Assembly: GCA_903905285.1 (NCBI GenBank)
Contig: CAIVFQ010000189.1
Location: forward strand, 1-12,014
Origin: an uncultured Alphaproteobacteria bacterium
Lineage (GTDB): Bacteria; Pseudomonadota; Alphaproteobacteria; Paracaedibacterales; CAIULA01
Length of the DNA stretch: 12,014 bases
Reading direction: 5' to 3'
Shown: one piece after another, positions 6,766 to 12,014 of the stretch
Layout of the letters: every line of letters begins with the position of its first letter
Numbering within the stretch: the first letter of the stretch is position 1
Notes under the pieces: model-generated
The model's database searches: none
Seen by the model: the letters and a program-made list of their open reading frames with translations, nothing else
Told to the model about the DNA's origin: nothing
Translations under genes and position numbers: made by a program

Positions 6766-7719
6766 TTAGAAACCTAACGTTTTAAGGTCATCGATCAGCT
6801 TTTGTACGGTCTGAACTGAGGATGTGAACTGCTGTTTTTCGTCAGCATTCAGGTCAAGTTCAATGACTTTTTCTGCACCCCCAGCGCCAATCATAACCGG
6901 CACGCCAGCGTACATATTATTGATGCTATATTCACCGCTTAACCACGCTGCGCAAGGCAGAATTCTTTTTTGGTCAAACAAGTAAGACTCCACCATTTGT
7001 AACGCTGCACTGGCAGGGGCATAATAGGCAGAGCCCGTTTTCATTAAATTCACAATTTCAGCGCCCCCATTTTGGGTGCGTTTAATAATGTCATTCAGCT
7101 GTTCTGATGACAATTTTCCTTGATCGATCCATTCCTGCAAAGGAATCCCCGCGACCGTTGTATAGCGGGGCAAGGCAACCATCGTATCGCCATGACCACC
7201 CAACACAAAGGTTTTCACATCTTGAACCGCCACCCCTAAAGCCGTGGCCAGAAAATACCGAAACCGACCGCTGTCCAGAATGCCCGCCATCCCCAAAACA
7301 CGATGGGTGGGCAATCCGCTGCTTTGTTGCATCAACCACACCATGACATCTAAAGGATTTGTCACCACAACAACAAACGCGCCAGGACAATGCTGTTTAA
7401 TCTGCTGGCCAATTGTCCTAATGATATCACTGTTGATTTGTAACAAGTCATCACGACTCATGCCCGGCTTGCGCGGTACACCCGCTGTGACCACCACGGC
7501 ATCGGCCCCCTTAAGGGCGCCATAATCTTGCGTGCCAATAATACTGCCGGCTCTGTCGTCAATTGCCGATGCCTGGCAAAGGTCAAGGGCCTTGCCTTGC
7601 GTCACACCCTCAGCAATGTCAACCAAAACCACATCGCCTAAGTCGCGCTGCAGGATAAGGTGCGCTAGTGTCGCCCCAATATTGCCCCCACCAATCAATC
7701 CAATTTTTTTACGAACCAT
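6766..7719 (-). CDS. mdh: Malate dehydrogenase (NAD-dependent, LDH-like type)
   Basis: Converts malate and NAD+ to oxaloacetate and NADH, the last TCA step. The 317-residue protein is full length for the LDH-like MDH group typical of alphaproteobacteria. It has the dinucleotide fold GGGNIG (10-15) with Asp34 at the end of strand 2 (NAD rather than NADP), the active-site loop GVPRKPGMSRDD (80-91) with Arg83 at the position that selects dicarboxylates (Gln in lactate dehydrogenases), TNPLDVM (120-126), LDSGRFR (148-154) with Asp149 and Arg152, and the proton-relay His176 in GGHGDTMV. An AGGGG ribosome site (7726-7730, minus strand) lies six bases before the ATG. The start overlaps the upstream esterase by 11 bases and the stop directly abuts the sucC ATG, so it belongs to one polycistron. 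Confidence 0.96.
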   Translation of the reverse strand: MVRKKIGLIGGGNIGATLAHLILQRDLGDVVLVDIAEGVTQGKALDLCQASAIDDRAGSIIGTQDYGALKGADAVVVTAGVPRKPGMSRDDLLQINSDIIRTIGQQIKQHCPGAFVVVVTNPLDVMVWLMQQSSGLPTHRVLGMAGILDSGRFRYFLATALGVAVQDVKTFVLGGHGDTMVALPRYTTVAGIPLQEWIDQGKLSSEQLNDIIKRTQNGGAEIVNLMKTGSAYYAPASAALQMVESYLFDQKRILPCAAWLSGEYSINNMYAGVPVMIGAGGAEKVIELDLNADEKQQFTSSVQTVQKLIDDLKTLGF

Positions 7720-8389
7720 ATGCTGCCCCTTGTGTTTTTATAGAGGATGATAAAACCTGACTCAGAAAGTCACGGCCCACTTGAATGCCATCTGGACTGA
7801 TGCTGTGATCAAGACCATGACAAGTGTGGGTTTCAAAAGATATGCCATGGTCTTTTAACGCCGCCTCGGCATGTATGAATGCTGAATAAGGAACAACCGT
7901 ATCAAGGGTTCCATGAACCAATAAAGCCTTGGTTAAGGGCGGAGAAAGGGGACGGTTTTTTGGAGGTAAAAACACCCCTGAATAACCAATAACCCCTGCC
8001 AATGTTGGCATTAAAAACATCATATCAAGGGCTAATATAGCGCCTTGGGAAAACCCAACCAGAGCCACATCTTGAGGTGCCAGTTGATAGGTTGTCATAA
8101 GATTTTGCAGGTAATTCTGCAACACAGGTCCTGCCCGATCAAGGCCCAGACGAATATTGACCGGTGACAAATCAGGTAATCCAAACCATTGATATCCTGA
8201 GGGATTAACATCGCAAGTCTCAGGCCCATTTGGCGCCGCAAAAACGGCGTTCGGCAATGAATCTTGCCAATGATAAGAAAGGTCTAGAAGATTATCGCCC
8301 GAGGCCCCATAGCCATGAATTAGGACAACCAGTTTTTCTAAACGGTTGGCTTTAGGGGGGATATAGGTTTGACCATGAAGAGTAATCAT
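7709..8389 (-). CDS. Phospholipase/carboxylesterase-type serine hydrolase
   Basis: A 226-residue alpha/beta hydrolase of the Abhydrolase_2 (phospholipase/carboxylesterase, YpfH-like) family. The oxyanion segment is LIHGYGASGDNL (23-34), the nucleophile Ser114 sits in GFSQG (112-116), the acid is Asp163 in GTLDTVVP and the base His195 in GLDHSIS, so the triad is complete. There is no signal peptide or membrane segment; it is cytosolic and probably acts on small esters or acyl-proteins, but the substrate is unknown. It is the first gene of the minus-strand cluster and overlaps mdh by 11 bases, so it should be co-expressed with the TCA genes. The ATG at 8389 has only a weak ribosome site, but the family start (TLHGQTYIPP) fits. 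Confidence 0.88.
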   Translation of the reverse strand: MITLHGQTYIPPKANRLEKLVVLIHGYGASGDNLLDLSYHWQDSLPNAVFAAPNGPETCDVNPSGYQWFGLPDLSPVNIRLGLDRAGPVLQNYLQNLMTTYQLAPQDVALVGFSQGAILALDMMFLMPTLAGVIGYSGVFLPPKNRPLSPPLTKALLVHGTLDTVVPYSAFIHAEAALKDHGISFETHTCHGLDHSISPDGIQVGRDFLSQVLSSSIKTQGAAYGS

Positions 8390-8518
8390 AGAATGGACCG
8401 AATTGTTAAATTGATATATAAAAATTTAAGCAATAATAACTGTTATCTATGCTGACGGCAACAGACCATCTCTGTCATCGCAAGAACCACAAATCCCCCA
8501 CCGTAGGCCATTAGTAAT
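8390..8518. other. Upstream region of the esterase-mdh-suc operon
   Basis: A 129-base gap between the glycosyltransferase stop and the esterase start, both on the minus strand. It must hold any promoter of the TCA cluster that is independent of the glycosyltransferase. On the minus strand an AT-rich stretch with TATATA lies about 30 bases before the ATG, but I see no convincing -35 box. GTCATCGCAAG near 8474 resembles one end of the palindromic repeats and may be a remnant. No clear terminator for the upstream gene is visible. Confidence 0.35.
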
Positions 8519-9610
8519 TTAGCTACGTAATTTTCTTTTTATTAAATTTTTTATCAACTCCAGAGGAACAGTGGTGTTTGTATACCCGCTGTCCTTTTTA
8601 AAGGGTGTTGTTTTTAGACAATCGTATTTTAGATGTAACGTTTGACTGAGATAACAGAAATAATTTTCTTCGTGCTCTTGGAAAATTTCAATAACGTGTG
8701 TGCCTGGTTTGCTAAAAATTAGGTTTGTTAAGCCCGCACTATTGAAAGACACAACGACCTCGGCATTTTGAAACAGCCGGACCTGCTCAACAAACTTTAA
8801 GTCTTCTAGATTATACCGTTTAAAGCCCAAGGGCTGGAACAAGGCAAAGACGTCATCTTCATTAAGAACACGACGATAGGCTGCCTTTTGCCGAGAAACA
8901 AATACCTTTTTCGAAAAACCAGGACCGGTTGCAGCAGGGACCATAAGGGTTTTCTGTAAATATTCAATAGCCCAGCGCGGTGTATAAACGGACTTTGAAC
9001 CAAATGAGGGGGCAATCAACATATCGGCCTCGATGTAAGTATCCCTGTCAGCCTCAATAATTTTTGCAGGGTCGATACCCATAAGGTCTAGGGTTTCACG
9101 CTGGAAAGGATGAGTCAGACGTGGTAAGTAAAGCCAGTCGTACTGGATGCTTTTTAATAAAGCCAACTTTGGCAATATCTTTGTGATCCAGTAGTGATAG
9201 TTATTATGCCCTTCTTGAGCAAGAACGACGACCCTGCCTTTAAGGCGTTTGACTTCAGGCAAAGTCTGAATGTTAAGAGATTGTCTTTGTCTTATAAAAG
9301 AAGGCCGTGACCACAACAACTCTTTTATTAAATATTTTTTTGCGACAATCACATGCCCATTTTGTGAATAAACGCCACCACTAGGAATTTTTATAAGAAA
9401 CGTTTTTGGCAGAACTGGCGCTCCCCAGGTTGACGCATACGAAGACGCAAGGGGAAACCTTGTAAACTTAAGGCGAATGGGATCATGTGTTTTCGTGTAT
9501 GTCAGGTAAGACTTAAGCTGACTTAAGGGAGCCGTTTTGAGTTCTTCGGCTTGTACCTTGAAAAAAGAAAAGACAGACAAGAAAATCAGGAAAGACTTTA
9601 AAGCAACCAT
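8519..9610 (-). CDS. GT61-like (DUF563) glycosyltransferase with signal peptide
   Basis: The 363-residue protein resembles glycosyltransferase family 61 (DUF563), which transfers sugars such as xylose or GlcNAc in eukaryotes and acts in surface-glycan clusters in bacteria. Family features seen are NNYHYWITKILPKLALL (136-152), VFVSRQKAAYRRVLNE (236-251), the LEDLKFVEQVRLFQNAEVVV run (268-287) and the SAGLTNLIFSKPGTHVIEI block (291-309). The usual HGAGLTN is changed: FNSAGLTN has no histidine there. The N-terminus MVALKSFLIFLSVFSFFKVQ is a good signal peptide with likely cleavage after Ala21, so the protein is probably exported; most bacterial GT61 enzymes are cytosolic. A GG-containing site precedes the ATG at 9610. 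It stands alone, with no other glycan genes nearby. Donor and acceptor are unknown. Confidence 0.72.
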   Translation of the reverse strand: MVALKSFLIFLSVFSFFKVQAEELKTAPLSQLKSYLTYTKTHDPIRLKFTRFPLASSYASTWGAPVLPKTFLIKIPSGGVYSQNGHVIVAKKYLIKELLWSRPSFIRQRQSLNIQTLPEVKRLKGRVVVLAQEGHNNYHYWITKILPKLALLKSIQYDWLYLPRLTHPFQRETLDLMGIDPAKIIEADRDTYIEADMLIAPSFGSKSVYTPRWAIEYLQKTLMVPAATGPGFSKKVFVSRQKAAYRRVLNEDDVFALFQPLGFKRYNLEDLKFVEQVRLFQNAEVVVSFNSAGLTNLIFSKPGTHVIEIFQEHEENYFCYLSQTLHLKYDCLKTTPFKKDSGYTNTTVPLELIKNLIKRKLRS

Positions 9611-9657
9611 GTATTAAACCTTTTACGGACAAACCCTTTTTGGAGAACGCCAGACTA

Positions 9658-9803
9658 TTACCATACTATTTCAGAATCTGGCAATCGATTTTCCGTAAAT
9701 ACTGGTACAGGGTACGGTATGCGTTTTGCTTGTAATGGCATTAAAGGGCGGTAATGAGGGACCTGGTTGCGAAAAATGCATGCAAAAAATACTTGTTCTG
9801 AGA
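9658..9803 (-). pseudogene. Remnant ORF sharing its C-terminus with the acetyltransferase
   Basis: The minus-strand frame ending with TAA at 9660-9658 is open for nearly 50 codons. It ends FTENRLPDSEIVW, the same residues as the acetyltransferase up to EIV, followed by Trp and stop. Internally it contains MPLQAKRIPYPVPV, with an ATG at 9741, but no convincing ribosome site. I take it as the 3' end of a lost gene, possibly a second GNAT. The upstream residues are not recognisably GNAT-like, so the identity is uncertain. Confidence 0.45.
9664..9699 (-). repeat. 36-bp dispersed repeat, copy 2 (inverted relative to 1993-2028)
   Basis: Matches 1993-2028 on the opposite strand with one mismatch, in the same coding frame. 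Confidence 0.85.
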
Positions 9804-9846
9804 AATAATTTTATGGTATAGAGCTCTTAACGGAGAAAATTTTGAT

Positions 9847-9875
9847 TTGTCAGGTTTTCTTAACGTTATGTTAAT
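9847..9875 (+). promoter_or_regulatory. Candidate sigma-70 promoter of the secreted-protein gene
   Basis: TTGTCA (9847-9852), 17 bases, then GTTAAT (9870-9875), about 70 bases before the ribosome site. The -35 box is good and the -10 box mediocre. The AT-rich surroundings allow other choices, so this is tentative. Confidence 0.3.
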
Positions 9876-9908
9876 GTTTTAGTGATGTAATCAAAATGTA
9901 AGGTTCAT

Positions 9909-9930
9909 AAAATTGTGAACTCAACATTTT
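9909..9930 (+). promoter_or_regulatory. 22-bp dyad in the leader of the secreted-protein gene
   Basis: AAAATTGTGA, AC, TCAACATTTT: eight of ten positions are symmetric. It lies 12 bases before the Shine-Dalgarno and is followed by seven Ts. The two-base centre makes a stable RNA hairpin unlikely, so an operator is more plausible than an attenuator. Confidence 0.25.
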
Positions 9931-9942
9931 GTTTTTTTAATT

Positions 9943-9948
9943 GGAGGA
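9943..9948 (+). promoter_or_regulatory. Shine-Dalgarno that sets the ATG at 9953
   Basis: GGAGGA lies 4-5 bases before ATG 9953. A TTG at 9941 in the same frame would start upstream of this site and add MEEV before the signal peptide, so it is not the start. Confidence 0.85.
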
Positions 9949-9952
9949 AGTT

Positions 9953-11257
9953 ATGAAATTTTTGAAAAATATAGCAATCGCTGCATTGGTTACGACAGCG
10001 TTTGCTGGAACTGTAATGGCTGCTGCCCCTGATCTTTTGCTTGTGGCAAATGGTGGTCCAGCTAAATCTAAGCTTACACTTACCACAGATACTTTTGAGT
10101 GCGTTCAAGCAAAGGCTGGTTTTGGTGCTAAAAGTAGTGATGTTGCATTAGCAATTGCCGATCGCGTTGTAGCAGGAGTTGTTGGTCAAGTGATGGCAAT
10201 CGATGCTGTTACATACGACGACGCAGCTAAAGTTGTTGCACTGGTTAAAGCTAAAAATGCTGATGTAGAGCAAGAAATAGCATTTGGTGCCAAGCTTAAG
10301 TTAGCAGGTGCCGATGCTGGGACAGTTACGGAAGCAGTGGACGGCTTGGTGGCTAAGATCGTTGCTAAGTTAGGTCTGAAAGATAAAGACGAAGCAGCAA
10401 TAGAAGCAATTTCACAGCCTAGTGCTGAGTGGGATGTAATTAAGGATTTTGAATTTGCCAATGGCCAGACCCTTGCAAAGTTAGCTGCAAAACCTAAAAC
10501 AGCAAAGGGCGTAAAAGTAGGAGGACATGACCTGTCAGCGATAGCTGCTGATCTTAAAGGGTTTGCGGCTCATGTTTCTCACCAAAAACTTATTGCTGAG
10601 AGAGATGGTCATGCAGCTAAAGTTCTAGAACATGGAAAGACAATAACAACACATGAAGCTACTATCGCACAGCTTAAGCAAGACGTTTTAGATGAAGCAG
10701 CTAAACCAAAAACAAATCCTTTGCACGAGGCTGCATTCGACGTGTTGACTCGATTTGAGAAAGACCTTGAAGACAACGGGTTTGATGGTACCAGTCTTCC
10801 TGGTTATGTAAAAGGCAAAACTGCAGAAAACATAGAAGCTTTTTTCCAGTTAAATGTGAAATTGGCAGCTGCAGTTGAGAAACTTACAAGAGACCTTGCA
10901 GCAGCTAAATTAGCACCAGCAGCATCAGGTGGTATGCCTGGCATGGGTGGCGGCAGCCGCAGAGGCAGCGACGCATCTGTTCATAGTGACGCCGGCGGCG
11001 GTCATGTTAGTGAGCCAGAAGATGATGATGATGCAGGCGCATTTGGTGGTGCTCCAGACCCTTTAGCAGCCCAGAAAGAAGCAGCAGCGGCGAAACTAGA
11101 GAGAGAAAGACTAGCAGCCGGGAAACTCAAAAGCGGTAAGGGCGGCAAAGCAGCTGCTAAAACAATCACAGCACGTGAAGCACATGAGCTAGGTGACCAA
11201 GAAGGTATCTCAGGAGCAGAGTACGCTAAAAGAGAAGGTTTTGTTATTAAAGGATAA
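9953..11257 (+). CDS. Alanine-rich exported protein of unknown function
   Basis: A 434-residue protein I do not recognise. MKFLKNIAIAALVTTAFAGT begins a classic Sec signal peptide with cleavage expected after VMA (Ala23). The mature part is rich in Ala, Lys, Asp and Glu and mostly helical in character, with one cysteine (Cys50). The stretch around 205-245 (HQKLIAERDGHAAKVLEHGK and following) has coiled-coil spacing. A clearly disordered segment follows: GGMPGMGGGSRRGSDASVHS, then a glycine/acidic run with EPEDDDD. After it come a charged helix (AAKLERERLAAGKLK), a lysine/glycine patch and a conserved-looking tail ending FVIKG. Its purine-rich codon choice (many GCA/GCT, AAA/GAA) differs from the TCA genes. 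It has its own promoter region, a strong ribosome site and a strong terminator, so it looks like a well-expressed single gene. A secreted, host-directed or envelope protein is possible, but that is inference. Confidence 0.85.
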   Translation: MKFLKNIAIAALVTTAFAGTVMAAAPDLLLVANGGPAKSKLTLTTDTFECVQAKAGFGAKSSDVALAIADRVVAGVVGQVMAIDAVTYDDAAKVVALVKAKNADVEQEIAFGAKLKLAGADAGTVTEAVDGLVAKIVAKLGLKDKDEAAIEAISQPSAEWDVIKDFEFANGQTLAKLAAKPKTAKGVKVGGHDLSAIAADLKGFAAHVSHQKLIAERDGHAAKVLEHGKTITTHEATIAQLKQDVLDEAAKPKTNPLHEAAFDVLTRFEKDLEDNGFDGTSLPGYVKGKTAENIEAFFQLNVKLAAAVEKLTRDLAAAKLAPAASGGMPGMGGGSRRGSDASVHSDAGGGHVSEPEDDDDAGAFGGAPDPLAAQKEAAAAKLERERLAAGKLKSGKGGKAAAKTITAREAHELGDQEGISGAEYAKREGFVIKG

Positions 11258-11294
11258 TAACCCATTAGCCATCAGGCTTTAAGGTTCTTTTATC

Positions 11295-11328
11295 AAGGTC
11301 ACCACGGTTTTCGTGGTGACCTTTTTTT
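11295..11328 (+). terminator. Rho-independent terminator of the exported-protein gene
   Basis: A perfect 12-bp stem, AAGGTCACCACG (11295-11306) with CGTGGTGACCTT (11312-11323), a five-base loop GTTTT, and a run of Ts to 11328. It starts about 38 bases after the stop codon. It is the strongest terminator in the window. Confidence 0.93.
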
Positions 11329-11430
11329 ATGTCCTGGTATCTTTTTGTTGGTGAAACCCACCGGGCCATTGCGAACCGCCGCTTAATGACAGGTTTGGGT
11401 TGTCATCACACAGGAGCCCTAAGACTTCCC

Positions 11431-11527
11431 GTCATCACGAGGAGTGAAGCGACGTGGTGATCTCCAACCCAATTTGGGCACACTTTTTCAGGAGATTGCC
11501 ACACCCCTTTCAGGGCCTCGCAATGAC
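11431..11527. repeat. Palindromic element, full copy 1
   Basis: The left arm runs GTCATCACGAGGAG to GCGACGTGGTGATCTCC and the right arm GGAGATTGCCACACCCC to CTCGCAATGAC. The arms are imperfect reverse complements, so the single strand can fold. This is the type of short palindrome widely scattered in endosymbiotic alphaproteobacteria. Confidence 0.8.
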
Positions 11528-11566
11528 AGGTTTGGGTGTCATCACACAGGAGCCCTAAGACTTCCC

Positions 11567-11659
11567 GTCATCACGAGGAGTGAAGCGACGTGGTGATCTC
11601 CAACCATTTGGGCATACTTTCGGGAGATTGCCACACCCCTTTCAGGGGCTCGCAATGAC
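11567..11659. repeat. Palindromic element, full copy 2
   Basis: Same arms as copy 1, with a shortened centre (ATTTGGGCATACTTTCG) and the full CAGGGGCTCGCAATGAC right end. Confidence 0.8.
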
Positions 11660-11726
11660 AGTCTTGACGTAACTATAGTAAATTCTTTCTAAATTAATAG
11701 GCAGGATGTTACCTCCGCATCTTCTT

Positions 11727-11791
11727 GTCACCCTCGCGCAGGCGGGGGTCCAGAAGAAATACAACTGGATTCCCGCCTACGCGGGAATGAC
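11727..11791. repeat. Second palindrome type, 65 bp
   Basis: A 27-base left arm (GTCACCCTCGCGCAGG to GGGGTCCAG) and a 27-base right arm (CTGGATTCCCGCC to GCGGGAATGAC) pair with few mismatches around an 11-base loop, AAGAAATACAA. This matches the common TCATTCCCGCG-type bacterial palindrome and differs from the element at 11431. Confidence 0.85.
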
Positions 11792-11792
11792 A

Positions 11793-11864
11793 AAGGGCGC
11801 GGGAATGACAGGGGGAGCGGCAATGACAGGGGGAGCGGCAATGACAGGGGGAGCGGCAATGACA
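11793..11864 (+). repeat. 18-bp minisatellite grown from the palindrome end
   Basis: Three perfect copies of GGGGGAGCGGCAATGACA (11811-11864) are preceded by one diverged copy (11793-11810, with GCGCGGGAATGACA). The diverged unit repeats the right end of the adjacent palindrome, which suggests the array arose by slippage from that end. The period is a multiple of three, which is why open frames run through it; I see no sign that it is translated. Confidence 0.9.
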
Positions 11865-11913
11865 AAGTGTGTGCAGCTCATACGGCTGTCTATTGATGCC
11901 CATGTTCTAAAAT

Positions 11914-12014
11914 GAAGTGCAACGCATTAGAGTGTTTGTTGATAAGACAGTCACAGAAAGGCGTTGCAAATGAGAGAATACAAACAATTAAGATATGAAG
12001 AAAGAGTAAAATTG
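11914..12014 (+). mobile_element. Left end of a probable IS30-family insertion sequence (partial)
   Basis: The transposase start at 11970 is preceded by a sequence with the look of an IS terminal region, GAAGTGCAACGCATTAGAG near 11915. The outer boundary and target duplication cannot be set without the other end. TGCAACGC (11918-11925) and GCGTTGCA (11961-11968) are inverted repeats that bracket the promoter region of the transposase. Confidence 0.45.
11970..12014 (+). CDS. IS30-family transposase, first 15 codons (partial)
   Basis: Starting from ATG 11970 the sequence reads MREYKQLRYEERVKL to the window end. It resembles the start of IS30-family transposases (the form YKQLTYEQR followed by I or L), just before their helix-turn-helix DNA-binding domain. 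A GAAAGG ribosome site (11956-11961) sits eight bases upstream. The rest of the gene, with the DDE catalytic core, lies outside the window. Confidence 0.6.
   Translation, partial: MREYKQLRYEERVKL

Larger units (their letters stand above)
9611..9952. other. Intergenic region with decayed coding DNA and a promoter region
   Basis: A divergent gap of 342 bases. The left half holds the 3' remnant of a minus-strand ORF (9658-9803). The right half is strongly AT-rich and holds the likely promoter, a dyad and the ribosome site of the secreted-protein gene. Nothing else is recognisable. Confidence 0.6.
11391..11659. repeat. Tandem duplication of a palindromic repeat unit (two copies, period 132-136 bp)
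   Basis: Unit 1 (11391-11527) and unit 2 (11528-11659) each consist of AGGTTTGGG, a GTCATCACACAGGAGCCC spacer ending CTTCCC, and one full palindromic element. The left halves repeat at exactly 136 bases; unit 2 is four bases shorter in its centre. A further broken copy end (TTAATGACAGG) precedes unit 1. There is no gene between 11258 and 11969. Confidence 0.9.

Noticed and set aside
7091-7750. Several open frames of 70-100 codons antisense to or out of frame with mdh
   Set aside because: They are shadows of mdh with no homology, ribosome sites or conserved motifs.
9909-9938. Transcription attenuator in front of the exported-protein gene
   Set aside because: The dyad has only a two-base centre and two mismatches in a short AT-rich stem, so an RNA hairpin would be weak.
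9941-9952. TTG start four codons upstream of the exported-protein ATG
   Set aside because: It begins before the GGAGGA site, which lies 4-5 bases before the ATG at 9953, and it would put acidic residues ahead of the signal peptide.
10186-11265. Antisense frames rich in Ala and Ser opposite the exported-protein gene
   Set aside because: They arise from the repetitive GCA/GCT codons on the other strand.
11811-11864. Possible CRISPR-like array
   Set aside because: The 18-bp units are directly adjacent with no spacers, and no cas genes are near. It is a minisatellite.
11706-11915. An open frame of 69 codons across the palindrome and minisatellite (with a partner on the other strand)
   Set aside because: It is open only because the 18-bp unit is a multiple of three and has no stop. 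There is no ribosome site, and both strands are open alike.
1-12014. tRNA or rRNA genes, riboswitches
   Set aside because: No cloverleaf, rRNA-conserved stretch or known riboswitch core was recognised by eye on either strand. A covariance-model scan would settle this.

Overview
This window looks like a stretch of chromosome from a host-associated alphaproteobacterium, most plausibly Rickettsiales or Holosporales-like. The gene order esterase-mdh-sucC-sucD-sucA on one strand is an alphaproteobacterial TCA-cycle arrangement. The DNA is moderately AT-rich, with broken genes, dispersed palindromic repeats (some inside genes) and an insertion sequence at the right edge. The taxon is inferred from gene order and style only.

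Left part (1-2117, mostly + strand): the first codons of an unrecognised minus-strand gene; a 3' fragment of an AlkD-type DNA alkylation repair gene; a complete low-specificity threonine aldolase (ltaE) coupled to it by an ATGA overlap; and a GNAT acetyltransferase. Behind the acetyltransferase lies a second, diverged copy of the ltaE 3' end. The acetyltransferase reads into that copy out of frame, so its last 14 or so residues are not native.

Central part (2166-8389, - strand): a tightly packed operon of a serine esterase, malate dehydrogenase, succinyl-CoA ligase beta and alpha subunits, and 2-oxoglutarate dehydrogenase E1. The last four cover consecutive TCA steps: 2-oxoglutarate to succinyl-CoA (SucA), succinyl-CoA to succinate (SucCD), and malate to oxaloacetate (Mdh). 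sucC has a one-base frameshift. sucB does not follow sucA. SucA is shorter than usual and carries two short in-frame inserts made of the same palindromic element seen in the intergenic DNA at the right end.

Right part (8519-12014): a signal-peptide-bearing GT61-like glycosyltransferase (-); a gap with a decayed ORF that shares its last 12 codons with the acetyltransferase; a 434-residue alanine-rich secreted protein of unknown function (+) with a strong terminator; about 640 bp of repeat-rich intergenic DNA (a tandemly duplicated palindromic element, a second palindrome type and an 18-bp minisatellite); and the first 15 codons of an apparent IS30-family transposase. I found no convincing new defence or mobile system. 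The most interesting signals are the in-gene palindromic elements, the ltaE 3'-end duplication, and the two unusual exported proteins.
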